Below, in pieces: positions 1 to 5,360 of a stretch of DNA of 5,360 bases. A model generated the notes under the pieces. It had not been told where the DNA came from. It did not search any database and saw nothing but the letters and a program-made list of their open reading frames with translations. The position numbers were made by a program, and so were the translations under genes. Numbering within the stretch: position 1 is the first letter of the stretch; each line of letters begins with the position of its first letter. This DNA comes from an uncultured Desulfobacterales bacterium. GTDB taxonomy: Bacteria > Desulfobacterota > Desulfobacteria > Desulfobacterales > UBA11574. Where the stretch lies: contig CALANC010000322.1 of the NCBI GenBank assembly GCA_937925895.1, positions 1 to 5,360 of the forward strand, written 5' to 3'.

Positions 1-1702
1 GATCGGAGCTTCTGCAGCCCTTGAAATTTCAGATATCCCGTTCGCCGGTCCGATTGCCTGCGTCCGTGTTGGCCGAATAGAGGGTCAATTAAAAATTAAC
101 CCCACAATCGACGAATGTGAAGTTTCCGACATCAACATAATTGTTGCCGGTTCAAAAACCGGTATTGTCATGGTGGAAGGAGGCGGTAACATTGTCAGCG
201 AATCTGACATGCTTGAGGCTATCTTTTATGGTCATGAAGCGCTGCAGCCTCTAATAGACCTGCAAGTCAAACTCAAAGAAATCAACGGCGTCCCCAAGCG
301 CCCCTTTACCGAGCCCGAAAAGGACGAGGAATTGGTCGGCAAAGTTGAAACTAATGCCGCTTCACGAATATACGAAGCCTTGCTGGTATCTGGCAAAAAA
401 AACCGCACCGCTGCAATCCGTGCTGCGAAATCGGAGATATTGGAAGAACTCGGAGAAGACTATCTTGATCGTAAAAATGAAATTTATGATATCTTTGACG
501 ATATCCTAAAAAGAACCAGTCGAGATATCATATTAAAAGAAAACCGCCGCATCGACAACAGAAAATTCGATGAAATCAGGCCTGTCACGTGTGAAGTAAG
601 CATGTTGCCCAGGACACATGGAAGCGCCCTCTTTACCCGGGGAGAGACCCAGGTGCTCGGTGTGCTGACGCTTGGGTCAGGTCAGGACGAACAGCGTGTC
701 GAGACGTTAATCGGAGAAGAGTTCAGGCCTTTTATGCTGCACTACAACTTTCCTCCCTTTTCAGTGGGCGAAACAAGGCGTATAGTAGGTCCCAGTCGCC
801 GGGATATCGGGCATGGCGGGCTTTCAACAAGAGCCATAGAAAAAGTTCTGCCCGAAAGGGAGGGATTTGAATATACCATCCGCCTTGTTTCAGAGGTTTT
901 CGAGTCTAACGGCTCCTCATCCATGGGAACCGTTTGTTCAGGTATTCTTGCTCTGATGGACGGAGGCGTTCCCATTAAAGCCCCTGTTTCGGGAATTGCT
1001 ATGGGTCTTGTAAAAGAAGGAGATCAGGTGGTGATCTTGTCTGATATCCTCGGAGATGAAGATCACACAGGGGATATGGATTTTAAAGTTGCCGGTACGA
1101 AGCACGGCATAACCGCCCTCCAGATGGATATCAAAATCCATGAACTCCCCAGACAAATCATGGAAAAGGCACTAGAGCAGGCGCGTATCGGTAGGCTTAA
1201 TATTCTTGAAAAGATGATGGAAGCGCTCAAAGAACCTCGCAAACAAATCTCTCCATTGGCACCCAAAATCATCAGCATCAAGATTAATCCTGATAAGATT
1301 CGTGAGGTTATCGGCCCTGGCGGCAAAACAATCAGAGCAATCCAATCTGAAACAAATACCAAAATTGAAATAGATGACACGGGCTTGGTCAAGATTTCTT
1401 CTTTCTCACAAAATGAAGGGAATGCCGCCTTAAAGATGGTAAATGAAATCATTGTGGAACCGGAGGTCGGCAGAGTTTATGAAGGAACCGTTGTCAGGAT
1501 CATGGATTTCGGTGCTTTTGTCCAAATAATGCCCGGTACGGATGGTCTCGTACATATTTCACAACTCGCCCGACACCGGGTTACCAAGGTTTCGGACATC
1601 GTCAAAGAAGGTGATCGTATCAAGGTCAAGGTTCTGGAGATCGGAAGAGATGGAAAAATTCGATTAAGTCATAAGGCTGTGCTGGAAGAAGAAGAGCGAT
1701 AG
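1..1702 (+). CDS. pnp: Polynucleotide phosphorylase, 5'-truncated by window edge
   Basis: PNPase degrades RNA 3'-5' by phosphorolysis, releasing nucleoside diphosphates, and acts in the cytoplasm as a trimer. The frame is open from base 2, giving 566 residues; the family is usually about 700, so roughly the first 130 residues lie off the left edge. Visible in order: the end of the first RNase PH domain (IGASAAL and ISDIPF at the start, MVEG near residue 57), the all-helical linker (about 95-175), and the second RNase PH domain with the phosphate-binding SSS at 305-307 and GDEDH...GDMDFK carrying D354, D360 and K362, which match E. coli D486, D492 and K494. A KH domain follows with GPGG at 438-441, then an S1 domain from about 489 to 560. 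The protein ends soon after S1 in an acidic EEEER tail. The catalytic set is intact, so it should be active. A single Thr (356) sits where Leu is usual in DHLGD. It is the first visible gene of a four-gene operon; rpsO is commonly found upstream in other bacteria but is not visible here. Confidence 0.97.
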   Translation, partial: IGASAALEISDIPFAGPIACVRVGRIEGQLKINPTIDECEVSDINIIVAGSKTGIVMVEGGGNIVSESDMLEAIFYGHEALQPLIDLQVKLKEINGVPKRPFTEPEKDEELVGKVETNAASRIYEALLVSGKKNRTAAIRAAKSEILEELGEDYLDRKNEIYDIFDDILKRTSRDIILKENRRIDNRKFDEIRPVTCEVSMLPRTHGSALFTRGETQVLGVLTLGSGQDEQRVETLIGEEFRPFMLHYNFPPFSVGETRRIVGPSRRDIGHGGLSTRAIEKVLPEREGFEYTIRLVSEVFESNGSSSMGTVCSGILALMDGGVPIKAPVSGIAMGLVKEGDQVVILSDILGDEDHTGDMDFKVAGTKHGITALQMDIKIHELPRQIMEKALEQARIGRLNILEKMMEALKEPRKQISPLAPKIISIKINPDKIREVIGPGGKTIRAIQSETNTKIEIDDTGLVKISSFSQNEGNAALKMVNEIIVEPEVGRVYEGTVVRIMDFGAFVQIMPGTDGLVHISQLARHRVTKVSDIVKEGDRIKVKVLEIGRDGKIRLSHKAVLEEEER

Positions 1703-1711
1703 GTTTATAAA

Positions 1712-2980
1712 ATGGATCAAGCCATTCAAAAATCCGTCCTAAAAAACGGTGTCAGAATTTTAACCAAACGGATGCCTCATATTCATTCTGTATCAATGGG
1801 CGTATGGGTAAATGTTGGTGCCCGGGATGAATCTTTAGCTGAAAGCGGACTATCCCATTTCATTGAACATATGATTTTTAAGGGAACAGAAAAACGAACA
1901 TCTTTTCAGATTGCTAAAGAATTCGATTCAATAGGCGGTCACACAAATGCTTTTACCAGTGCTGAAAACACGTGTTACTATGCGAAAGTCATGGACACAC
2001 ACCTGGATACCATGGTCGATATTCTCTCTGATATATTTTTGAATTCTGTGTTCGATGAAAAAGAAGTTGAAAATGAACGAGCGGTTATTCTACAGGAAAT
2101 CAGCATGCTTGAAGACAGTCCGGATGAATATGTTCATGTCCTTTCGGGAAGGAATATTTGGGGAAAAAATTCTTTGGGGCGCTTGATTTTAGGAACTCGG
2201 GAGAATGTCGCTAGTTTTGATGCAAATACCATAAGAGGATTTTTCAGCCGCTTTTATCAGCCTGAACGAATCGTCATCTCGATAGCCGGCAACGTTGAAC
2301 ACCAACGATTTACAGATCTTGTCGGACCTGCTTTTGAATCGGTTCGTCCAGGCGACGGTTTCCCGGAACGGATAACTCCGGACGGACGATTTCTCATCGA
2401 TCTTCACCATAGAAAATTAGAACAGGTTCACATCTGTTTGGGTGTAAAGGGCATTCCCGTAACCGACCCCCGTCGGTATGCCTATTCACTTATGAATACC
2501 ATCCTCGGCGGAAATATGAGTTCAAGACTATTTCAAGAAATTCGTGAACGCAGAGGTCTTGCTTACTCCGTCTATTCATATATTACCTCCTATGCCGATA
2601 CCGGAATATTCGGATCATATGTCGGCGTTGACCCAAAAAATGCCTATAAATCCGTACAGCTGATTTTAAAAGAAATATTTAAACTGAAAGAAAACGTGGT
2701 GGATTTTGATGAACTCCGTGATGCCAAGGAATACACTAAGGGAAGCCTCATGCTTTCATCAGAGAGTAATGACAATCAAATGGTTCGGCTGGCCCAAAAT
2801 GAAACTCATTTTGGCCGTTATTTGCCTTTAAAGGACATTCTCGATGAAATCGAATCGGTTACTCCCAACGACATTCTCGAGCTGGCCCAGAATCTCTTTC
2901 AGACAGATCAATTTGCACTTACGACGCTTGGACCTATCACCGATGACAAAGAATATCAGGAAATATTGATGAAATCATGA
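1712..2980 (+). CDS. M16 family zinc metallopeptidase (processing-peptidase-like)
   Basis: This 422-residue protein belongs to the pitrilysin/insulinase family, M16B-like, close in size to the B. subtilis MlpA type and to mitochondrial processing peptidase beta. The inverted zinc motif HxxEH is H49-F-I-E52-H53, and the expected distal Glu ligand is E129 in the ERAVILQEI segment, 76 residues after H53. GGxxNAFTSxExTxYYA (75-91) is the usual substrate-groove strand. The second M16 lobe carries the R/Y region [12 protein letters not shown] (278-289). Having both lobes in about 420 residues points to a single-chain subunit that would dimerise. No signal peptide is seen, so it is probably cytoplasmic. 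The start lies 9 bp after the pnp stop, with only a weak AGG (1701-1703) as ribosome site, suggesting coupling to pnp. Its physiological substrate is unknown. The family call is secure; a specific gene name is not. Confidence 0.95.
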   Translation: MDQAIQKSVLKNGVRILTKRMPHIHSVSMGVWVNVGARDESLAESGLSHFIEHMIFKGTEKRTSFQIAKEFDSIGGHTNAFTSAENTCYYAKVMDTHLDTMVDILSDIFLNSVFDEKEVENERAVILQEISMLEDSPDEYVHVLSGRNIWGKNSLGRLILGTRENVASFDANTIRGFFSRFYQPERIVISIAGNVEHQRFTDLVGPAFESVRPGDGFPERITPDGRFLIDLHHRKLEQVHICLGVKGIPVTDPRRYAYSLMNTILGGNMSSRLFQEIRERRGLAYSVYSYITSYADTGIFGSYVGVDPKNAYKSVQLILKEIFKLKENVVDFDELRDAKEYTKGSLMLSSESNDNQMVRLAQNETHFGRYLPLKDILDEIESVTPNDILELAQNLFQTDQFALTTLGPITDDKEYQEILMKS

Positions 2981-3435
2981 CTCTTCCCCCTAGCATTAAA
3001 TTTCTTCGTTTAAGACCGGAGCTCGATGCTGACATACCCCTTCCACGTTACATGACGCCACGGGCGGCCGGTATGGACCTTTACGCCGCCATAGAAAAAG
3101 ATCTTGTCCTTGAGACCGGTGCCATCACCTTGATACCCACGGGATTCGCCCTAGCTCTTCCAGAAGGATTTGAAGCCCAAATCCGTCCCAGGAGCGGGTT
3201 GGCAACAAAGCATGGTATAGGAATAATTAATTCGCCCGGCACCATAGACACTGACTATCGTGGAGAGATCAAGATCGCCCTTATTAACCTTGGGGGAAAA
3301 GATTATGTGGTAAAAAGGGGGGATAGAATTGCACAAATGGTCGTAAAAAAAGTTTATCAAGCGTCATTAGAGGTTGTGGAACATCTAGACGAGACCGCTA
3401 GAAACAATGGCGGATTCGGCCACACGGGACTTTGA
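2977..3435 (+). CDS. dut: Deoxyuridine 5'-triphosphate nucleotidohydrolase (dUTPase)
   Basis: dUTPase hydrolyses dUTP to dUMP and pyrophosphate, keeping uracil out of DNA and supplying dUMP for thymidylate synthesis. The 152-residue length is typical of homotrimeric bacterial enzymes. All five signature motifs are present in order: AGMDLYAA (31-38); [11 protein letters not shown] (70-80); [14 protein letters not shown] (85-98) with the catalytic-water Asp at D91 and the base-stacking Tyr at Y94; RGDRIAQMV (114-122); and the C-terminal lid [10 protein letters not shown] (142-151). The lid has Asn where RGxGGFG is more usual, but the Arg and the GGFG core are kept. The ATG overlaps the preceding TGA as ATGA, and no good Shine-Dalgarno is seen at normal spacing (AGGA at 2958-2961 is 15 nt away), so translation probably depends on termination-reinitiation from the peptidase gene. 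The next gene begins one base after its stop. Confidence 0.97.
   Translation: MTLPPSIKFLRLRPELDADIPLPRYMTPRAAGMDLYAAIEKDLVLETGAITLIPTGFALALPEGFEAQIRPRSGLATKHGIGIINSPGTIDTDYRGEIKIALINLGGKDYVVKRGDRIAQMVVKKVYQASLEVVEHLDETARNNGGFGHTGL
3426..3429 (+). promoter_or_regulatory. Shine-Dalgarno (GGGA) inside the dut 3' end
   Basis: GGGA within the last codons of dut is 7 nt upstream of ATG 3437 and is the only ribosome-site-like sequence near either candidate start of the MBL-fold gene. It favours the 3437 start over 3407. It is short, and re-initiation by ribosomes finishing dut one base away probably helps. Confidence 0.45.
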
Positions 3436-3436
3436 A

Positions 3437-4258
3437 ATGAACCCATTGTCTCTCAATTCGGATTATTCTCATCAAGTTAACGATTACAACCTTGCAGTTT
3501 GTATTTTGGCGAGCGGCAGCAAGGGGAATGTAATGTTTGTCTCCAGTGGATCAACTTCAATACTGATCGATGCAGGTCTTTCTGGGATTGAGATTGAACG
3601 CAGGTTAAATTTAAGAGGTCTTCATCCAGAAGACCTTGACGCCATCTTGGTGTCTCATGAGCACACCGATCATATCCAGGGTGTGGGAGTGCTTTCTCGC
3701 CGTTTTAACCTCCCGGTCTATATTAACCAAAAAACACAAAAAGCGGCGACATCACATCTGGGCGATGTTAACGAATTCAGGAAGTTTGAGTGTGGCTCTC
3801 CCTTTAGGATAAAGGATTTGACCATCCATCCTTTCTCCATATCTCATGATGCCGAAGATCCTGCTGGTTTCACTATACATCAGGATGGAACGAAAATCGG
3901 CATAGCTACCGATCTCGGCGTTGCCAGTTCGATGGTCAAAGAACATCTGAAAGGATGTTCTTTGCTGATCATAGAGTCCAATCATGATTCTGAAATGCTC
4001 ATTAACGGACCATATCCCTGGCCCTTAAAGCAGCGTATCCGTAGCAGAACCGGCCACCTGTCCAACACAGCTTCAAAAAATCTTCTAAAGGAAGTCCAGC
4101 ATGAACGCCTCCAACATGTCATGCTGGCCCACCTCAGCGAAACAAACAACACTCCACAAAAAGCATTAAATGAAGTCGGTCAGGCAATAACCGAAAGGCG
4201 TGTACGAATTGATGTAGCAAGCCAGCACCAGTGCGGAAGGTTGTTGCGTCTCAAATAA
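3437..4258 (+). CDS. YycJ/WalJ-type metallo-beta-lactamase-fold hydrolase
   Basis: This 273-residue MBL-fold protein resembles the Bacillus YycJ (WalJ) group. The fold opens with CILASGSKGN, as in that group. The metal site is H74-E-H76-T-D78-H79 (HxHxDH), then H137 in ISHDAEDPAGF, D159 in IATDLG and H232 in MLAHLSE. The segment SNHDxEML...GPYPWPLKQRI...GHLSN is a hallmark of the group. Members have been linked to 5'-end nuclease activity on DNA and a possible mismatch-repair role, so a nuclease is a reasonable inference, but the substrate cannot be read from sequence. I chose ATG 3437 because GGGA at 3426-3429 lies 7 nt upstream and it sits one base after the dut stop. An in-frame ATG at 3407 would add 10 residues and overlap dut by 29 bp with no clear ribosome site. 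Even from 3437 the protein has about 20 residues ahead of the fold that family members usually lack. It is the last gene of the operon. Confidence 0.92.
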   Translation: MNPLSLNSDYSHQVNDYNLAVCILASGSKGNVMFVSSGSTSILIDAGLSGIEIERRLNLRGLHPEDLDAILVSHEHTDHIQGVGVLSRRFNLPVYINQKTQKAATSHLGDVNEFRKFECGSPFRIKDLTIHPFSISHDAEDPAGFTIHQDGTKIGIATDLGVASSMVKEHLKGCSLLIIESNHDSEMLINGPYPWPLKQRIRSRTGHLSNTASKNLLKEVQHERLQHVMLAHLSETNNTPQKALNEVGQAITERRVRIDVASQHQCGRLLRLK

Positions 4259-4259
4259 A

Positions 4260-4319
4260 ATCCTAAACTGAGCGTTTCAAATTTTAAAAAGATATAAAAT
4301 ATCTTTTGATTTTTAGGAT
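4260..4319. repeat. Outer inverted repeat in convergent spacer
   Basis: An 8-bp perfect inverted repeat, ATCCTAAA at 4260-4267 and TTTAGGAT at 4312-4319, encloses an inner hairpin. Together they form a nested stem filling most of the 75-bp gap between the convergent MBL-fold and dehydrogenase genes. It starts immediately after the TAA of the MBL-fold gene. The likely role is to stabilise or extend the terminator structure; it may be chance in such AT-rich sequence. Confidence 0.45.
4287..4314. terminator. Probable bidirectional rho-independent terminator
   Basis: A perfect 9-bp stem, AAAAGATAT (4287-4295) and ATATCTTTT (4299-4307), with a 3-nt loop is followed on the + strand by GA and five T (4310-4314). 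On the - strand the stem runs into a five-T tract before AAAATTT. It lies between two genes that converge, where termination in both directions is expected. The stem is AT-rich and thus weaker than a classical intrinsic terminator, which lowers confidence. Confidence 0.5.
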
Positions 4320-4333
4320 AATATAACCGAACA

Positions 4334-5194
4334 TCACTTATCTTTGTAGTCGTAAAAACCCTTGCGGGTCTTCCTGCCCAAATGGCCATCCTCGATCATC
4401 TTATCCAGTAGGTCTGGGTAGTTGTAACGTGAATCATTGAGTGTTTTAGATAAGGTTTCCATTTTGGCACAATGAACGTCCAGCCCGATCATATCGATCA
4501 ACTGCAAAGGCCCCATAGGATGGTTTGCGCCCAGCTTCATGGCCTTATCCACGTCTGCCGGCTCAGCTACACCGGAAGCCACCAGCCAGGTAGCCTCGTT
4601 GAGCATCTGGCCCAACACCCGGCTGACAATGCCGGCCGGTGCTTCACTCTTACACACCACAGGATCCTTGTCCAGCTGCCTGGCAAAGGCCTCCACCGCT
4701 TCCAGGGTTTCCATGGAAGTTTTTTGGCCAGGCATGATCTCAACCAGCTTCATGATCACCGGGGGATTAAAGAAGTGTATTTGAACCACTTTATCTGGCC
4801 GGTTCGTGGCGTCTGCTAGGGCAGAAATCGAAAGCGAGGTAGTGTTGGTGGCCAGGATAACATCCGGCCGGACGAGCACATCAAGCTCTGAAAAGAGTTT
4901 TTTCTTGATTTCCAGATCTTCGATGACACTTTCAATAACGATATCAGCATCCTTGGCCGGAGAGAGATCCCCTGCCGTAAAAATACGTGAGAGAACAGCG
5001 TTCTTTTCTTCTTCTGTGGTCTTGCCCTGCTCCACCCTCCGTTCAAGCCTCTTCTCGATGAGGGATCTGGCATTGTCGGCAAGCTCCTCGCTTATATCGG
5101 TAATCACCGTGTCAAAACCCTGTTGCGCACAGAGTTGGCCTATACCGCCACCCATGGTGCCGGCGCCGATGACCATTACTTTCTTAATATTCAC
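4334..5194 (-). CDS. Short-chain L-3-hydroxyacyl-CoA dehydrogenase (3-hydroxybutyryl-CoA dehydrogenase type)
   Basis: The enzyme interconverts (S)-3-hydroxyacyl-CoA and 3-oxoacyl-CoA with NAD(H), in beta-oxidation or in butyrate/crotonyl-CoA metabolism in the cytoplasm. The 286-residue length matches single-function Hbd/FadB2 proteins. Seen: Rossmann GAGTMG (10-15) with D33 at the end of the second strand, favouring NAD over NADP; NTTSL (117-121) with T119 at the usual active-site Ser; catalytic H140 in HFFNPP and its partner E152 in MKLVEI; and the C-terminal domain with DVDKAMKLGANHPMGPL and the ending GRKTRKGFYDYKDK. One clear oddity is that the conserved PGFVxNR motif reads PAGIVSR (186-192), with Ser 191 replacing the usual Asn, and one extra residue upstream of EAP. 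The start is GTG at 5194-5192, 6 nt from a near-perfect Shine-Dalgarno. It converges on the pnp operon and forms a separate transcription unit. The family is certain. The chain-length preference, and whether the Ser variant prefers another substrate, are not. Confidence 0.94.
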   Translation of the reverse strand: MNIKKVMVIGAGTMGGGIGQLCAQQGFDTVITDISEELADNARSLIEKRLERRVEQGKTTEEEKNAVLSRIFTAGDLSPAKDADIVIESVIEDLEIKKKLFSELDVLVRPDVILATNTTSLSISALADATNRPDKVVQIHFFNPPVIMKLVEIMPGQKTSMETLEAVEAFARQLDKDPVVCKSEAPAGIVSRVLGQMLNEATWLVASGVAEPADVDKAMKLGANHPMGPLQLIDMIGLDVHCAKMETLSKTLNDSRYNYPDLLDKMIEDGHLGRKTRKGFYDYKDK

Positions 5195-5200
5195 AAAAAC

Positions 5201-5209
5201 ACCTCCTTA
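5201..5209 (-). promoter_or_regulatory. Strong Shine-Dalgarno of the dehydrogenase gene
   Basis: Read on the - strand this is TAAGGAGGT, almost fully complementary to the 16S rRNA 3' end, ending 6 nt before the GTG start. It fixes the start codon as GTG at 5194-5192 and suggests high translation. It lies four bases from the end of the structured repeat that fills the leader region. I could not pick out a convincing -35/-10 pair for this gene in the remaining upstream sequence. Confidence 0.85.
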
Positions 5210-5213
5210 GTTA

Positions 5214-5355
5214 GTTTCCATCCATAAATGGCCCTTTTTGCCCAGATCTGCGTTCTCCGCGGGTTTTCGGCTGCGGCGTAAAGGGAGTACGCCTCACCGT
5301 AAACCCTTGTGCGGTCTTGATCTGGACAAAAATACCTCATTTATGAATTGGAAAC
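5214..5355. repeat. Nested imperfect inverted repeat, ~142 bp, palindromic element
   Basis: The non-coding stretch upstream of the dehydrogenase folds back on itself along its whole length. Outer AT-rich arms pair GTTTCCA (5214-5220) with TGGAAAC (5349-5355), CATAAATG (5223-5230) with CATTTATG (5338-5345), TTTTTG (5235-5240) with CAAAAA (5327-5332), and CCAGATC (5242-5248) with GATCTGG (5319-5325). A GC-rich core continues with CCGC/GCGG (5257-5260, 5311-5314), GGGTTT/AAACCC (5261-5266, 5301-5306), CGG/CCG (5268-5270, 5297-5299) and a terminal hairpin GGCGTA/TACGCC (5275-5280, 5288-5293) with a 7-nt loop. That is about 47 paired bases. No obvious target duplication flanks it and no ORF lies inside. 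The shape fits a MITE-like or REP/BIME-like dispersed repeat, or a structured leader. The pairing is directly visible; the class is inference. Confidence 0.7.
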
Positions 5356-5360
5356 ACATT

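Noticed and set aside
170..172. ATG at 170 as the pnp start
   Set aside because: The frame is open to the left edge, and the upstream codons translate to clear PNPase sequence (GASAAL, SDIPF, NPT, SDIN, VAGS). The gene is cut by the window edge, not started here.
1063..1452. 129-codon open frame on the - strand inside pnp
   Set aside because: It is antisense to the conserved second RNase PH and KH domains, has no recognisable domain and no ribosome site, and is best explained as a by-product of pnp codon usage.
4619..4639. Frameshift or sequencing error behind the PAGIVSR motif
   Set aside because: The frame is intact on both sides, flanking residues match the family, and no single insertion or deletion restores PGFVxNR. 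It appears to be genuine substitution.
4472..4819. 115-codon open frame on the + strand opposite the dehydrogenase
   Set aside because: It is a shadow of the conserved dehydrogenase C-terminal domain. The His-rich, low-complexity translation has no domain and no ribosome site.
4806..5210. 134-codon open frame on the + strand opposite the dehydrogenase
   Set aside because: It is rich in Ser/Ile/Thr typical of an antisense frame, overlaps a well-conserved gene completely, and has no family resemblance.
5214..5355. Reading the palindrome as a simple intrinsic terminator or CRISPR repeat
   Set aside because: There is no T-run directly after the stem on either strand, and there is only one palindrome with no regularly spaced direct repeats. 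A dispersed palindromic element or structured leader fits better.
5195..5360. Sigma-70 promoter for the dehydrogenase
   Set aside because: On the - strand I could not find a -35/-10 pair with suitable spacing that stands out from background. The promoter may be inside the repeat or beyond the window.

Overview
The window looks like a core chromosomal segment of a Gram-negative anaerobe, most plausibly a member of the Desulfobacterota (the former Deltaproteobacteria). This is an inference. It rests on the gene order pnp, M16 peptidase, dut, moderate GC with AT-rich spacers, a beta-oxidation/butyryl-type hydroxyacyl-CoA dehydrogenase next door, and a GC-rich palindromic intergenic repeat. No rRNA or other direct taxonomic marker is present.

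Positions 1-4258 (+ strand) hold four tightly packed genes in one direction. They are the 3' four-fifths of pnp (polynucleotide phosphorylase, cut by the left window edge), an M16-family zinc peptidase, dut (dUTPase) and a YycJ/WalJ-type metallo-beta-lactamase-fold hydrolase. The junctions are 9 bp, a 4-bp ATGA overlap, and 1 bp, so a single operon with translational coupling is likely. Its promoter lies upstream of the window, probably ahead of rpsO or pnp. Functionally the operon combines RNA turnover, protein processing or turnover, nucleotide-pool sanitation and a probable nucleic-acid-directed hydrolase.

Positions 4259-4333 are a short AT-rich convergent spacer. It carries two nested perfect inverted repeats, the inner one flanked by T-runs on both strands, and is a likely bidirectional terminator.

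Positions 4334-5194 (- strand) encode a complete short-chain L-3-hydroxyacyl-CoA dehydrogenase (3-hydroxybutyryl-CoA dehydrogenase type). It starts at GTG behind a near-perfect Shine-Dalgarno sequence. It departs from the family at a highly conserved motif: PGFVxNR is PAGIVSR, so the usual active-site Asn is Ser.

Positions 5195-5360 are non-coding. Almost all of this stretch is a nested imperfect inverted repeat of about 142 bp, with AT-rich arms around a GC-rich core, beginning four bases upstream of the dehydrogenase Shine-Dalgarno. It looks like a dispersed, mobile or structured repeat. It is the least explained part of the window. Apart from this element and the substituted dehydrogenase motif, the region is ordinary housekeeping DNA, and I see no defence system, CRISPR array, tRNA or intact transposon.
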